Source: Lycium barbarum
Taxonomy: Eukaryota > Streptophyta > Magnoliopsida > Solanales > Solanaceae
Direction: 5' to 3'
Assembly (NCBI RefSeq): GCF_019175385.1
Contig: NC_083344.1
Span: 7,292,965-7,356,964 of the forward strand
DNA length: 64,000 bases
The position numbers were made by a program, and so were the translations under genes. Positions within the stretch are counted from its first letter, which is position 1; each line of letters opens with the position of its first letter. The notes beneath the pieces were generated by a model. It saw nothing but the letters and a program-made list of their open reading frames with translations, was not told the origin of the DNA and made no database searches. Below, one piece after another: positions 25,278 to 38,140 of the stretch.

Positions 25278-26039
25278 CGTTGTGCCTTTAGGAAGCTGCT
25301 TTACCACTTTGTAAATTTTTGGTTTCTAACTAAGTACTTAATTATGTTTTCAAACTATTAATAAGATCTCAGATTAAATTTAAGTCCGGTCGGTTAACCG
25401 TCTTTTAACGGATCTTAAAGGGTGCTTAATACCTTCCCTTTAGATTAATAGAACCCTTATCTAGAAGCTTAAGTTTCGTAGACATTAAAACGGAGTTAAC
25501 TTTAAAAATAACTTTAATGAACTTTCGGTGTCCTAATTCACCATAAATAATTAGGTGGTGACTCCCCAACTCTAATTAACCCCGGAATCACCGGGATGTT
25601 GTAAACTATTTTGACTTCAGTTAAAATAGGGTATAACAACGATTTCCGAGGTCATCAGTTAAATATTAGCTTGGCTTTGTGATAATAAGCCTTAAAGCAA
25701 AAAATGTTTGACCCAAAGTCGACTTTTGGATAAATGGACCTTTTTAAAAAATTCGTCGATTCCGAGAGGTCGAGATGGTCATTTTTGACTTGCGGGTATG
25801 TTCAATTCATTTCCCAATACATTAAGTGTGTTTTGGGACTTGGGTTGGAAAGTTGGTTTTGGGGTATTGGGGGTTGATTTGGTCAACCAGACACCCGTTA
25901 GGAAATCCGAGGCCACAGGTGAGTTCGTAGCGCTTTTTTATGTGTGTTTCCATGTTTGTTTTGTATCTGTGGGGCCTCGGGTGATAGTCGAATTTTGGGT
26001 TGAGAATGGTAAAAAATAATACTATTCTGGTGATTGATG

Positions 26040-26170
26040 TCTGCCGCAGCGGTATCGCCGTGGCGATGTCCCTACCGATATAGCTATGTAGAGTAATTGT
26101 GAGTGACTGCCGTAGCGGTCATGTCACCGCGGCAGCGGTCCCGCTGTAGCAGACTGCAGACCGCTGTAGC
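26040..26170 (+). repeat. GC-rich palindrome cluster in the chromovirus LTR
   Basis: Repeated short palindromic motifs of the form CCGC(T/A)GTAGCGG and GCCGCAGCGG lie in an otherwise AT-rich LTR. They end about 30 bp before TTCTTTTTAAAACCC, a likely TATA-like core promoter. Confidence 0.7.
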
Positions 26171-27309
26171 GGTCGATCGGGACTTAAATGCCTTAAATTC
26201 TTTTTAAAACCCTATCACTCCTCATTTATTACTCTCGGTTCTGGAGCTATTTTGATAGCAAAACAAGAGATTCTGAGGCAATTCTTCATTGGGATAAGTT
26301 CATCTAACCCTATTCTTCATTTATGATTCATAATCCACCTTAGAAACTCCCGAATTCATGCTAAAGTCTTCCGATAACATAAAGATTAAAGAGGGTTTTT
26401 GAGGTTTCTTTCTTGAATGAACTTTTCATTATCAAACCTTGATTTGTTGATGGAATAAACTTATATTAGTATGGAATTGAAGGCTAATAGCTATATAATC
26501 ATGAATCCTTCAGTATTACTAACCAATTTATGAAATTGAGAGCTAGGGTTCATACCCAAAATTGGGGGTTTCACTTTAAATATGATTTTTGCTTAATATT
26601 GAGTTGTTTTAGAAATTGATTGGTGGGTTTTTGATTACTTAGACTTGAATTGCATGTTTCACTTTCGAATTTCCCGTTTTGCCCTTGTGGGCTCATTTTC
26701 CCAAATTCCATAGGCTTAAGTTGACCAAATTAGAAGCCTAGCAATAAGGGTATCGTTCTCCATATTTTCTAATCTAGATTACGTTATACATAGACCTTGA
26801 GTATTTGGAGGCATTGAGGAAGGGAAAGGCGCTCGTGTGATTTGTTTGGGATTCCTGCTCGGCACTCCAGGTAGGTTATTGTCACGACCCAACTAGTGGG
26901 CCATGACGGGTACCCGGTGCTGATTACCGAGCACCACTCATCATGCTCTCTATCATACTCAAACTGGACATATATCAACCTCGACGCAAGACTTATCATG
27001 AAACAATCTCCAAATATCTCCCAAAACATGTATACATGCATAAGTCCATGAGACTACAAAAATGATGCACAAAGTATACACTGAAGAGGTCACATAGCAC
27101 CTACAACCCACACATAAGTATCTATGAGCCTCTAACTGAAGCACTAGAATCATGAGGGCGGGACAGGTCCCCGCTATGCCCCAATATATACACAAAAGAA
27201 TATACCAAGAAACGGCGACTCCGAAATAGTGGAGTGCTCCTGCAAATCTGCTGAGTAGGCTCCTAAGCGTCTACACCATCTCCTTGTCTACCTGTGGGCA
27301 TGAACACAA

Positions 27310-27474
27310 CGTCCATAAAAGAAAAAGACGTCAGTACGAACAATGTACTGAGTATGTAAGGCATGTAAATCAACATAATAAATAAATAAGCATCCATAAA
27401 AGAAAAGGACGTCAGTACGAACAATGTACTGAGTATGTAAGGCATGTAAATAAACATAATAAATAAATAAGAGA
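27310..27474 (-). repeat. ~82-bp tandem duplication inside the solo LTR
   Basis: The block from CATAAAAGAAAA(A/G)GACGTCA through AATAAATAAATAAG occurs twice, with two or three differences. Confidence 0.88.
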
Positions 27475-28862
27475 ACATGAGCTGAAGAGATAACCTGTAA
27501 CTGATTGCCTCTTAAGTTGGAATCATGCATGTTTAACAAGAAACATCATATCATGCATACATTTATATAAACTGCCTGGTCGGTGTGCTCATCATTAGCC
27601 TGCGTCTGGGGTAAACATCTCAAGCCGCCCACTAGTGGTGTCTGCCGATGCCACGTAGACATGCTGTAATCATCATCATAGCTTCCCACTACGCCTATCG
27701 CAGTGGTGACTGCCGGCCATATAGGCACGGTGTAAATCATATACATAATATGAGGCATGCATGGGAGCTCAAGTAAAGGCTATAACTCTATCGGAGTGAC
27801 GTAAGGTCGGGAACCTCTGATTACATTATGAAATAATCATCATCGTTATGCCTCACCTTGGAAGATCTAATATCATGAGGTGAGACAACAACAAGAAGTA
27901 ACATCAATGAAATCATAAAAATAGGTTTATCAAACTCATGAAAGCATCATTATCATAGAACATATCTCATCTCTATCTTATAAGAAGCTCTTAAGAATCC
28001 TTAACTTCCTTCCTTTGGGATGTAAGAAGGTCATGGAAATATAGAGAAGAAATCATAATATAGGAGTCATGCCTTTGAAAAAAGGGGACTAGCCTTACAT
28101 ACCTTTATGTCTCCTTAACTTTATCAACTAAACGCTTCCCTTCTAAGCTCACGGCTCTACATTTAAGAGAATTTGTACTAAGGTTAGATCATTAGGAACA
28201 CGCTCAAGTCTAGGCTAAAACGACTAAGGACTAACAAAAATTGGGCAACACCTCATTTGTTTCTACAACTTTCCCCATACAATAAACAACTCCCAACATC
28301 AATAAGAACACCCATTATATCATAATCAATAGAGTCTTCAAGTTAAACATTGTTTACTTCTCAAATTCACTTCAAAATCATCCATATAACTATATTACAA
28401 CATCATATTTATTCTGCACATAACACTTCCTCATCGTCATTAGCATCATTTATGACAAGATTATACTCATCTCATACTTAAGAATCATATTTCACATTAA
28501 CTTACTACTCAAAATACCATTTTCTCCATATTTGAACTCATATTCTACTTTCTTCTCTAACCCAAGTCCTTCAATCCCTCAATACTCTTAATAACATAAA
28601 ATGAACATGAAACTCACCTTTGATGATGTAGGAATGGACTTTGGATGAAAATACTTCACTTGGAGAAAAGCCCCTACTTCAACACTAAAGAGATTCTTGG
28701 TTTCCACAAACCCTAGAGAGCATCCTTGCACTTGATTCTACTAATTTTTGGTATTTAATCTTGATTTACCTTGAATTTATGTTAGTATGATAGAGGGAAT
28801 ATTCTAGAGCCTTCAAGACTTGTGGGAGAGTGAAATATGAAAAAATAAGAGGATGGTTCGTC

Positions 28863-29045
28863 TATTTATAACTGGAACTGGAAAGTTCCAGTAAAGCGGT
28901 TCGACGAGCGGGTCGATGACCCGTCGACATGTCGACGGTCCATCGACTTGCTCCGTCGACTCTCGCCCGCAAATCTCTGATTGCAGAAACACAGAGACGG
29001 TGCACAGCGACGGTCTGTCTACATGTTGACAGCCCATCGACAGTG
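28863..29045 (-). promoter_or_regulatory. TATA box with GTCGAC palindrome cluster upstream
   Basis: Reading on the minus strand, several overlapping GTCGAC/GACCCGTCGAC palindromes (29045-28897) precede the TATA box TATAAATA (28870-28863) by about 30 bp. The cluster is much richer in G+C than the rest of the LTR. Confidence 0.6.
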
Positions 29046-30311
29046 ACTGGTGTCTGCAGAATTTGCCTAATTCAGTTCAGATTTCGTCGATTCGATCCGT
29101 TCAACTTATAATACTGTAAATTACCAGGAATACCGTTGGTACATTTGTACACGGGGTAAGACACTCTCTACCTTAACTTTCTCCAACATGTTTCCTTCTC
29201 TCTCCTCGAATGTCTTTGGAATCTTAATTAGAATCATTAAGTATCCCTTCTTAATTGTAGGGATACCATATACACCTTAACTTGTGTTAGTCTATTTACC
29301 GTGCAACAACCTGAAATTCTGAGGTGTAATAGTTATGGCTGACCTTCTTGGTTAGACTTCGGTTAGCGACTCGTATATAGTACTAGGGAATTATTGGAGA
29401 CATCGTGTGAACCTTCGAGTATGAATTTTGGGATGGAATTCTTAGGTTAGTAATCTTGTGTGACTTGTGTGTTCAGGCACGTGGCCTGTAGGATCCTTAG
29501 GTTTATGCTGGGCTTTTCTTATATGAATTGGTGGTTTTCATGTATTATGGTAAACTGGTTGGAAGGAACTAATTCATGTGATACTTGTACTATGATGGTT
29601 GTCCTCATATGAATTGACTGGAATCCATATGTTATTTATGATATTCTCATTGCATGACATACTTTCTCATATCCATAATATATCTGTCTTGGTCTTGATA
29701 TTGGAAGATGGTGATGACGGACGTAAGTATGATTCATGCGACATTACTATATTTGCGTAGCCATCTCTATGCCGTGTGATACGGAGTGGTCAGCAATGAT
29801 ATTGGATGGAGGAGTGAATCTAGGCTGTGTGATACGGAATGACGGTACATGGACTTAGCGGTCTCCATGGGTCATGACTGTCGAGACGTGAACATTATCC
29901 TCCCAGAGCATGTGTGTATCATTGCACTGCATTCCATATGCATTCACATGATATGTTCTTATTGTCATTTGGATTAATATTGATCTTCATTGATATTTGA
30001 GTTATTGGGTGATTATTTGGTTATGTTTGGATTCGTGAAATATTTGAGACATTGTTTGGTAATTGATTGTACCACTTGGACTTGGTAACTTGTATCTATC
30101 TGTGAGCATCATCTTTCCATTTCCTTGTTTGCATACGTGATCTAACTGTTGCCAGCCTATGATGCTTATTCAGTACCATGTTTTGTACTAATGCTACCTT
30201 GCTGTACTTTTTTTATGAGTGCAGAGTACGCTGTTGGAGAGACTTCTACCCCTCGTGACTGATCCCGAGGCCTAATTCACAAACATCTAAAATGAGCACT
30301 TGGAGGATCAA

Positions 30312-31788
30312 TGATGTGCCGTGAATTTCGGCACATCTTATGCCTTTGTCACTAGAAGTGTTGCTTGTTTTAAAGTGTTTCTACATCGTTTCTTATGTTA
30401 TTTTGGTGTTTTGTAGGGTTGGTTGACTAAGGAACCGAAATGATAAGAAATGCTAAAATACGGACAACTTGGAGCAAAAAGGACGGTCCGTAACTCGAGT
30501 TACGAACCGTAACATGATCCGTACCAGAGAGGAAGATCCAGATACGTGCCGCTATAAAGGACGGTTCGTAACTCATGTTACGGGTCGTAACGTGTACCGT
30601 AAGCTGAAGGAAATTTTCAGTAAGAAGCCTAAGTAGTGTCATATGTTACGCCCAGAAGGACAGTTCGTAACTCAGGTTACGGGGCGTAACGTCATGGCGT
30701 AACGCAATGGCCACTGAACAATGAGGCCATGATTTGCTGGAAGATACGGACCATAACCTGTGTTACGGTCCATCGCAAGAAGCCGTAACGGTTGACCTAT
30801 ATCAAGCTGAAAAAGGACGAAACTGAAGGACGGATCGTAACCTATGTTACGGTCCGTAACGATGTCGCGAAAGGGTGATTTTGTCCAGAAATTTGGCGCG
30901 ATTTTTGGCCCTATAAATACTTAAAGTTAGGGTTTTAATTCAGATTCTGATTTCTTTTGGGAGCATTAACTTTAAGTCTTGAATATTTGTGAAGTGGTTG
31001 GAGCATTTAGAGCACCAACTTCACCTTTATTCCATATTGTATTAGCATCGTAAGTATATCATGTTAACTTTTAAGCTTTCTTTGTTAACAAAAATGATGA
31101 GTAGCTAATTTTAATTCTAAGGTTGTGGATCCCATGATGGGTATTATGTGAATGGGTTTCTACTATTGATATATGCATAATGGTTGTTGGTATTTATTCT
31201 ATCTTTGTGCTTTAGCGTTGGGTAATGATTGCAAGCATTAGCCTAAGCCATTAAACTAACTTTTCTTGGGAAAGAGAGTCAGTATTGGTAAGATCGAATA
31301 ACAATAACTCGGGGCGTTAACCCTCGTTTAATAGACTAACTTAGGGATAAGAACAAGTCTAATTGGCATTATTGGTCGCTCTTCGATTTCAACTCTTTTA
31401 CATTTGGAAAAATCATAAACGGGAAATACGGCCTAACTGTTGGGAAACATTAGGAAGTCCTTAAGAGATCAAGTGCATACTCTTAGAACAACCATTAGAA
31501 GTATATCACATTGAAACCTGAAGCATAATATCTAATCAAAATGGGGAACACAACCTTAGTCTCTCTCTCACAGTAAGTACAATTCAAGTCAAGTTATTCA
31601 ATTACATTACACAACAAATATTTCAAACTATTCGGAATAGGATTAAAGCCTTTAAAGACTAGTATCGCATACAATTAGTACCCTTTTCTCTCCATATTCC
31701 CTGTGGCATTCAACCCCAACCTTGTTTGGGTTACTATATTTGACAATGTCCACTTTACACCATTAATAGGTGTAATTTGAGCGTATCA
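30312..31788 (+). mobile_element. Probable Athila-type solo LTR (1,477 bp)
   Basis: Starts TGATGTGCCGTGAATTTCGG and ends TTTGAGCGTATCA (TG...CA). From memory these ends match Athila-lineage gypsy LTRs, which are normally followed by TGGCGCCGTTGCC; here that primer site is absent and chromovirus LTR sequence resumes. The putative target duplications, ATCAA and ATCCG, agree at only three of five bases, so the solo origin is less certain than for the others. Confidence 0.65.
30480..30862 (+). repeat. Five-unit palindromic array upstream of the LTR TATA box
   Basis: Five diverged units of the type GGACGGTCCGTAACTCGAGT followed by its inverted partner TTACGAACCGTAAC start near 30480, 30558, 30657, 30744 and 30828. 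Each can fold into a hairpin. Spacing is 78-99 bp. The TATA box CTATAAATAC follows at 30911-30920, about 50 bp after the last unit. Confidence 0.85.
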
Positions 31789-32106
31789 ATCCGCAGCCCA
31801 GATCGCTACTCTTTCATTACTTGTCTTATTTCTATCCTTGAGACAGTATTTACCTATGAGACTATGTATTCAGGCTTCATCTATGTAGTAGCTCTTGTAC
31901 GACTTAGACCAGATTCATTTGGGCATGTATTATTCCGCACTTATTTTTACTTCTATGTCAGACTTATTTATATTAATATTTATGTCGAAGTTATTTATAT
32001 CATTATTGGGAGTTGATTTCATTTATTGTTTGGGTGTTGGTTAAGGGATGGGTTTGCCTACCGAGGTGGGAAAATGGTAGGTGCTCGTACATTCCCGAGT
32101 TGGGGC

Positions 32107-35100
32107 TGTTATACCCTATTTTAACCGGGATCAAAATAGTTTACAACATTCCGGTAATTCCGGGGTTATTTAAAGTTAGGAGTCGCCACCTAATTATTTA
32201 CGGTGAATTAGGACACCTAAAGTTTATTAAAGTTATTTATCTAAAGTTAACTCCATTTTAAAGTCTACGAAACCAAACGATTCTAGGTACGGGTTCAACT
32301 AACCTAGAGGGAAGGTATTAGGCATCTTCTAAATTCCATTAATAATGGTTAACCGACCGGACTTATGTTAATTAATTAAGGCTAAAATCTAGATGTAATA
32401 CTTTACCACACTTAAGAAAGTATATAGTAATGCTATTTAAAATAAGACTTGTAGAAAATTATGATTTGCATAAAGGAGTTTAGTTATAAATAAGCTAAAA
32501 GAAACGGGATGTGTAACGTTTATATGTATTTGGAGAAAATAAATTATGCCGATTAATAAATTAGAACAGTCGTTTGTAAGATTAATATTAATAAACCTTT
32601 AAAAGGGTTTTATAGAAAAAAGTATTAGTTCAATATAAACTATGTTATATAAAAAGTGCTAGTTCAATATAGACTATGTAAAGGTTGTTTCAACAAATAC
32701 GTGATTCAAATGTTGGAAAGGAATTAAAGTGGAACAGTTATCCATGAGAACTAGTTTGCCTTTTATTTCTCAAAAATAAGTTAACGTTAGTGTAAAATTA
32801 GTAACGTTTTAAATTTCTAAGATAGTAAGAGTGAATCTTGATTCTCAAAATATGTAGTCATGCTATTTTGAAAATCAATTATTCCAATAAAATAAATGTT
32901 ATAGATTCTATAAATAGTTTTAACATAAATAGAAGAGAATGTAATTTGTGCAATTAGTTATTAATTCCCTTAGATTAACTACCCATCATTCTAAACTAAC
33001 CACCCTAATTCCTTATAATTCATTTAAGCTAAGAAAAACAAACAAAGTAAGGGGTTAGTCAAATAATACAGATTAAATGCACGAAAAATATAAAGTAGAG
33101 GAGCTAATAAGTAAATGGGCTCAGCCCATTTTAAGATTGCTACGATCATGCTGCTGTTGGGATTTAGGCCCAGTATTCCGAATTTAATGAATCGGCCCAT
33201 TTAGGCCGACTATCGCGGATCTGCTGCTGCTGTTTACTGCCACTGTTATGGGCCTCGGCCCAGCGAAAATTTTTATGGATTTTTGCTGCAGATGGGCTGA
33301 TGGGCTGACTCGAGAGAAATTACGTTGGGCTTTTTAGCCCAACACCGAATGCGGGAAATGACGTGTCCCTTGGACTCGTATGCGAGATGTCATGCATAAA
33401 AATGAAAAGAAAATGATTAGTATATAATAAATAAAACTTAAACATGTATAATGTAAATTTGAAACAAACCAATGAAATACATATATACTGTATATTTACG
33501 TATATCTCGTGTATATACATAATCGAATACACCATATTTGCCATATAAGAATCGAAAGGTCGAGCAAAAGAAAGATAGCAAACTCTACGGGTCTGATCCT
33601 ATACTCCCAAGTCTTGCATGAGGCAAGGAAGACAACAACTCAACATTCCATAGAATATTTACTAAGCATGGCAATCTATTAACAAGCTTAATAATTTTTT
33701 AACTAAACAGGGACTGCCTTTAATAACTGAACAGGGACTGCCTATAATAACTGCACAGGGGACTGCCTATAATGATATAAAAAGACTTAGGTCTGCTTTG
33801 AGGAGGTTGAATCATTAAGCATTATAAAGTCATCTATCAGAAGGTTGGCCAGGCCCTAAAGCGATCTCAATAACATTCAAAACAGCTTTATTCACAATGC
33901 GACGAGGATTTGATCGAAATGAAAAAAAAAACACTTAGGTAGAATCTGGAGAAATGAGTAATGCGCAAAGCTGGTGTTTCACGAAACAAGGAAGTTCTAC
34001 ATATTTAAGAAGTTCACAGAAGCCATTTAAGAGATAGGCTATGAATGATGTACACAATATTCAGAAATAAAAACCAGCAGAAGCAATTACACGTGCAAGA
34101 TTTCTTCGACAAGTTTAACAGGTACAGAAGAGGACTTCCTAATCAAATTTTAAAGAATGCTATGCCATGGAGAATAGGAAACTAACAATGTATGCTAACA
34201 CAGATCCAATACATTACTAGACCTTTACAACAGCCCACCTAATTAATTGTGCACTAAATTAATACTAACCACCAAATCCAACAACATAAATGCCATAGCC
34301 ATAAACTTAACAGAATAACAGACGCCAATAATCGAGCAAAATAGCATAACAACAGTAGCTTCACAAAGCGTAGAGCTTTTTAGACAAGTACAAAAAGGCA
34401 GCTACAAAGGCCTATCTCTATTTAGTATTACCAGCCTTCTCGACAAACTGAAAAAAATTCCACACGCAAGCCAATTATTTCATACAAACGCCCACATCCG
34501 ATTACCAGAAAAGTATGTCAAAACTGTTAATGATACAAATCGACTAGAAACTAAAATCAGCTAAACACACAATATACACGAATCCTATCAAGCTACTAAT
34601 TAAGACTAGATTATCTAACAACATAACACATATAAACGAATTGAACTGATTGAAACGACAGACATGTGTAAACAACAAAAACACTTACTAAATTACTAAA
34701 AACTGAAATTGAACGGTTAAAGAAGGATTTTTTTACCTTCTGTTGGTGCAGTGAATTGGGGTCTTCCGGGTCTCGAATCTACTCTTGTATTGACGGATTC
34801 GAAAAAATAATAGAGTAATACAGAGTGAATGTTTTTGTATTTAAAAATCGAGGTCAAGAAAATAAAGTGAGACTGTTCTTGGTATTTTTTTTTAGAAAAA
34901 CTCAAGCTGCTCCAAAAAGAGACCTCGAAACAGACTCGAATTAGAACAAGGCTAAAACTTCAAGTAGTAGTGGAAGGTGGAAATGTCGAATAGGGTAAAA
35001 TGTCCCGTGGTTCTCCAAAAAAAACCCCTTTTCGGCTATGACTTCCGGATGTATTTATAGGTGGAGTCTAGGGTTTTATATTTTTGAATTTCACAATTTT

Positions 35101-35936
35101 TGGCTCCAAACAGAAAACTCAAAGCCGTTTGAATCGACCCATGAAGGAATCTTATGCTCATCACTGAAAAGTTGCTCTTTTTTTTTCAGAATTTCAGAAG
35201 TGGTTTTGGCCATTTGTGTTTGACCAGATCGTATATAAAAGGAGAGAGGAAAACTTATATGGAAATGGAGTTGGCAAGTCTGTGCACGGCTAAAGGAAAG
35301 TTGGATTTTAGCCAAAAATGGAAGAGGGATGAAGGGAGGAAGAGGCGTGAACAGAGAGAGAGAGAGAGAGAGAAGAGGGGGTGAAGGGTCCGGCTGTGAG
35401 AGAAAAAGATTAGGTTTTGTTTAGGTTGGAAGATGAAATAGGTTGGGCCGGGTTGACGAATAAAACGTGGGCTGGTCGGGTAGGAGCGAGTATGGGTATG
35501 GGATTTTAAAAATGTGGGCTGCTCCTTTTGAGTTGGGCTGGCCGATTGGTTGTGGGGTGATGTGGGCTGATTATTTGGGATCAAATGTTGGTCCGAAAAT
35601 ATGAGTTCTTCTTTCTTTATTTAAATTATTTTTGTGCTTCTAATTTAACAACTAGTACAATATATATTATGTGAAGACAAATATAATTAGTATGTAAAAG
35701 TATTTAATAAAGTAAAATTAATTTAACGAGTACAAAATCCGAAAATAAAGTGATGACGAACCCCTTTGAAATTTGTGATAAAGTAATACTAGTAAAAATA
35801 GTGAAAATGAAGGCAACGGTATTAATAGTAGTAGAAATAAAAATAGTAGTGAAAATAAAATATTTAGCTTGTTAATAAATTTAGAAGCTCCAGGAAATAA
35901 ATTGAAATAAAGGAGGGACAAAATTGGGTGTCAACA
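32107..35936 (-). mobile_element. 3' LTR of the Tat/Ogre-like element (3,830 bp)
   Basis: Plus-strand ends TGTTATACCC and GGGTGTCAACA. Nearly identical to 45057-48852. It is longer mainly because it has an extra ~26-bp unit of the ACAGGGACTGCC repeat around 33705-33770 and a longer (AG)n tract (35353-35373). It keeps a good minus-strand TATA (35052-35059). Confidence 0.92.
35353..35373 (+). repeat. (AG)n microsatellite
   Basis: About ten AG dinucleotides, shorter in the matching position of the 5' LTR (48277-48290). Confidence 0.85.
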
Positions 35937-35950
35937 TATGCCCTTCTTAG
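35937..35950 (-). other. Polypurine tract of the Tat/Ogre-like element
   Basis: On the minus strand CTAAGAAGGGCATA abuts the TG of the 3' LTR, the expected position and composition for the plus-strand primer. It confirms the orientation. Confidence 0.7.
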
Positions 35951-36559
35951 ATCGGAGGCGATGTAAGAGTTTTCGGGCGAAGAAGTTGACGTAGCAGCCA
36001 ATTTTGTTCCGACCAGCAAATATGAACTCAGAAGAACTTGAGAAAACATAGGTTAGGAGAATTGGTGAATACCTTGTAGGATGGAAGGAATTATGGCCGA
36101 ACTTGTTTTGAATTGCCTACATATCTCGGGTTTCGTGAGAATCAAGCTGTATGAAGTTTGAAAGAAGCGGGTCGATATTGACGCTACGCTTCTTGCCCCA
36201 GTGCTGAATTATGGTGAGACTGGGATACAGAAAAGGCTTACAAAATTGTGACAGGAGTTGATTGAGTAGAGTTTTAGCGGTGGATATGAAAGAAAATTTA
36301 ACCTACGTATCACATGTTTGTGGACGTAGGTGGATTTGAGTTCGAGAGTAGATCCGTGACTTTTGCTTGTGAGTTTGATATTCCTCTTCAGCATGTTTTC
36401 CCCAGTTCACTGCGTAAGATAAAGTTCCACGTTGCGCTGTGTCTCTGTATGTAGATTGTACTTTCTGTCAAAACTGAAATTCATGTCAAAATTAGTAATA
36501 AAGTCTGGGGTAAAGTTGAAATTGTAAAACTTATAAAGAATGTAAAAATGATAATAAAT

Positions 36560-37440
36560 ATAAGTGTGAAAGTGAGGATGAAGCCGTGTGGCTTATAATG
36601 AGGCAGTGTGGCCAAATGTTGTCTCTGATTGTCTTCGGGGACTTGAATGAATGCGTGATGTTTATGCTGAGGATGTAATAATATCTCTAGTTGTATTTGG
36701 AGACTTTAATAATAATAATAAAGCCTCCCGCTGTCTTCTGGGACTCGATGATAAATGATGTCTGTGAATTTTAAGGTAAAGTCATTAAAGTAGGTAAAGT
36801 GGATGATAAAGTAAAGTAATAAAGTAGAGAGTAAAGTAAGTGTGCAGCCGTTTGGCTTATGCAGATGAGGCCGTGTAGCCATGTGATGTCTCCGGTTGTC
36901 TTCGGAGACTTGATGAAGACTCCCGTAAAGTCCGGGGTAAAGTCGTAAAGTGGATGATGTCTCCGGTTGTCTTCGGAGACTTAATGACAATTCCTGTAAA
37001 GTTCAGGGTAAAGTCGTTAAAGTTGGTAAAGTGAATGATAAAGTAGAGAGTAAAGTCATAGTGTAGCCGTCTGGCTTATACATATGAGGCTGTATAGCCG
37101 AATGATACCCCCGGTTATCTTCGGAGACTTAATGTTGATTCCTGTAAAGTTCAGGATAAAGTCGTTAAAGTTGGTAAAGTAAATGATAAAGTAATTGGTA
37201 AAGTAAAGTGATGGTGTAGCCATTTGGCTAATGCGGAAGAGGCTGAATAGCCAAATGATGCCTCCGGTTGTCTTCGGAGACTTAATGATAATTGCTGTAA
37301 AGTTCAGGGTAAAGTCGTTAAAGTTAGTAAAGTAAACGATAAGAATGTAGATTCCTGTAAAGTTCAGGATAAAGTCATTAAAATCGGTAAAGTCAATGAT
37401 AAAGTAGAGAGGGGAAAGTAATAGTGTAGCCATTTGGCTA
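36560..37440 (-). repeat. Diverged tandem-repeat region in the element's 3' noncoding part
   Basis: Two alternating modules recur. One contains GGTTGTCTTCGGAGACTTAA (near 36895, 36963, 37110 and 37263, with decayed forms at 36625, 36690 and 36727), followed by CCTGTAAAGTTCAGGGTAAA. The other is TGTAGCCGTTTGGCTTATGC with its partner GAGGCCGTGTAGCC (near 36581, 36845, 37063, 37216 and 37423). TAAAGT runs link them. Short ORFs here are spurious. Confidence 0.8.
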
Positions 37441-38140
37441 CTGATGTTGATGAGATCGTGATAAGCCCAATTAATGACATCTGCGGTGTAATCCTGATTT
37501 AATTCGTCTTCGATCTCGACAACCTACAAAACAGGTGTATCTGTTAATAAAGTCAAAAAGTTATTGTGATAAAAAATGAAATTAAAGATAGAGTTGGAAA
37601 TAAAGCCGATTGGCTTTTAAGGCGAGGCCATGATACTTTTCGGCCATGACTGATGGACTTGATTGTTGGTCTAGCGCCCTTTTAATTCCTGCACTCAAAG
37701 AAAAATTCTTAGTTTGGGAGGGGGAAGTTGATTCGTGTTGACTCGAAGCTTGACGCTGTTGGCGCTCCATTCATCTTGTTTGTTTAGATCTTGTGATCTC
37801 CGTTCAAGCCTCGGTAGATGAACAGTAGTGAAAAAATTGAAAGAAAGTGTTTCATTTGAAAGGTATGTATGTAAGTATATGTATAAGGAAAGATACATAC
37901 GTGAGTACATGTATGTAAGGAAAGATATATATGTAAATACATATGTATGTAAGTTGTAAAATATTTCTGCCAACTTTAGATTGCGACACTTCTAAAACAA
38001 TTGAAACGTTATTTGTCTATAATATTCCCTGTCTGGTAGTCTTAATCTTGTCGATGTCCAACCATTCTCTTGTCTAATCTTTCAAAAATGCCCCAATTTT
38101 GATTCAGAATGGTGTACTAAACCTATGTTATGGTGTGACC

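Larger units (their letters stand above)
22155..25638 (+). mobile_element. Solo LTR (3,484 bp), Tat/Ogre-type gypsy family
   Basis: Ends TGTTGACACCC and GGGTATAACA with perfect target duplications ACGAT at 22150-22154 and 25639-25643. No internal coding region. Same family as the paired LTRs of 32107-48852 (opposite orientation), shown by shared ends and the block ACCATAAATAATTAGGTGG near 25540. ORFs at 22543-23066 lie in its C/T-rich promoter-proximal region and are spurious. Confidence 0.92.
26880..29331 (-). mobile_element. Solo LTR (2,452 bp), chromovirus-like, minus strand
   Basis: On the plus strand it starts TGTCACGACCC and ends GAGGTGTAATA, that is, reversed TATTACACCTC, one base off the canonical TG start. 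Perfect target duplications GTTAT flank it (26875-26879 and 29332-29336). It carries an 82-bp internal tandem repeat, a palindrome cluster and a minus-strand TATA box (28863-28870, TATAAATA). No coding sequence. It interrupts the chromovirus LTR. Confidence 0.88.

Noticed and set aside
36706..37433. ORFs rich in YFTNFNDFTLNFT-like repeats
   Set aside because: They are translations of the tandem noncoding repeat, on the strand of the element but downstream of gag, without conserved domains and not continuous.
37898..37960. Telomere-like or centromeric satellite
   Set aside because: The GTATGTAAG-type runs are short, irregular and part of the element's noncoding tail.
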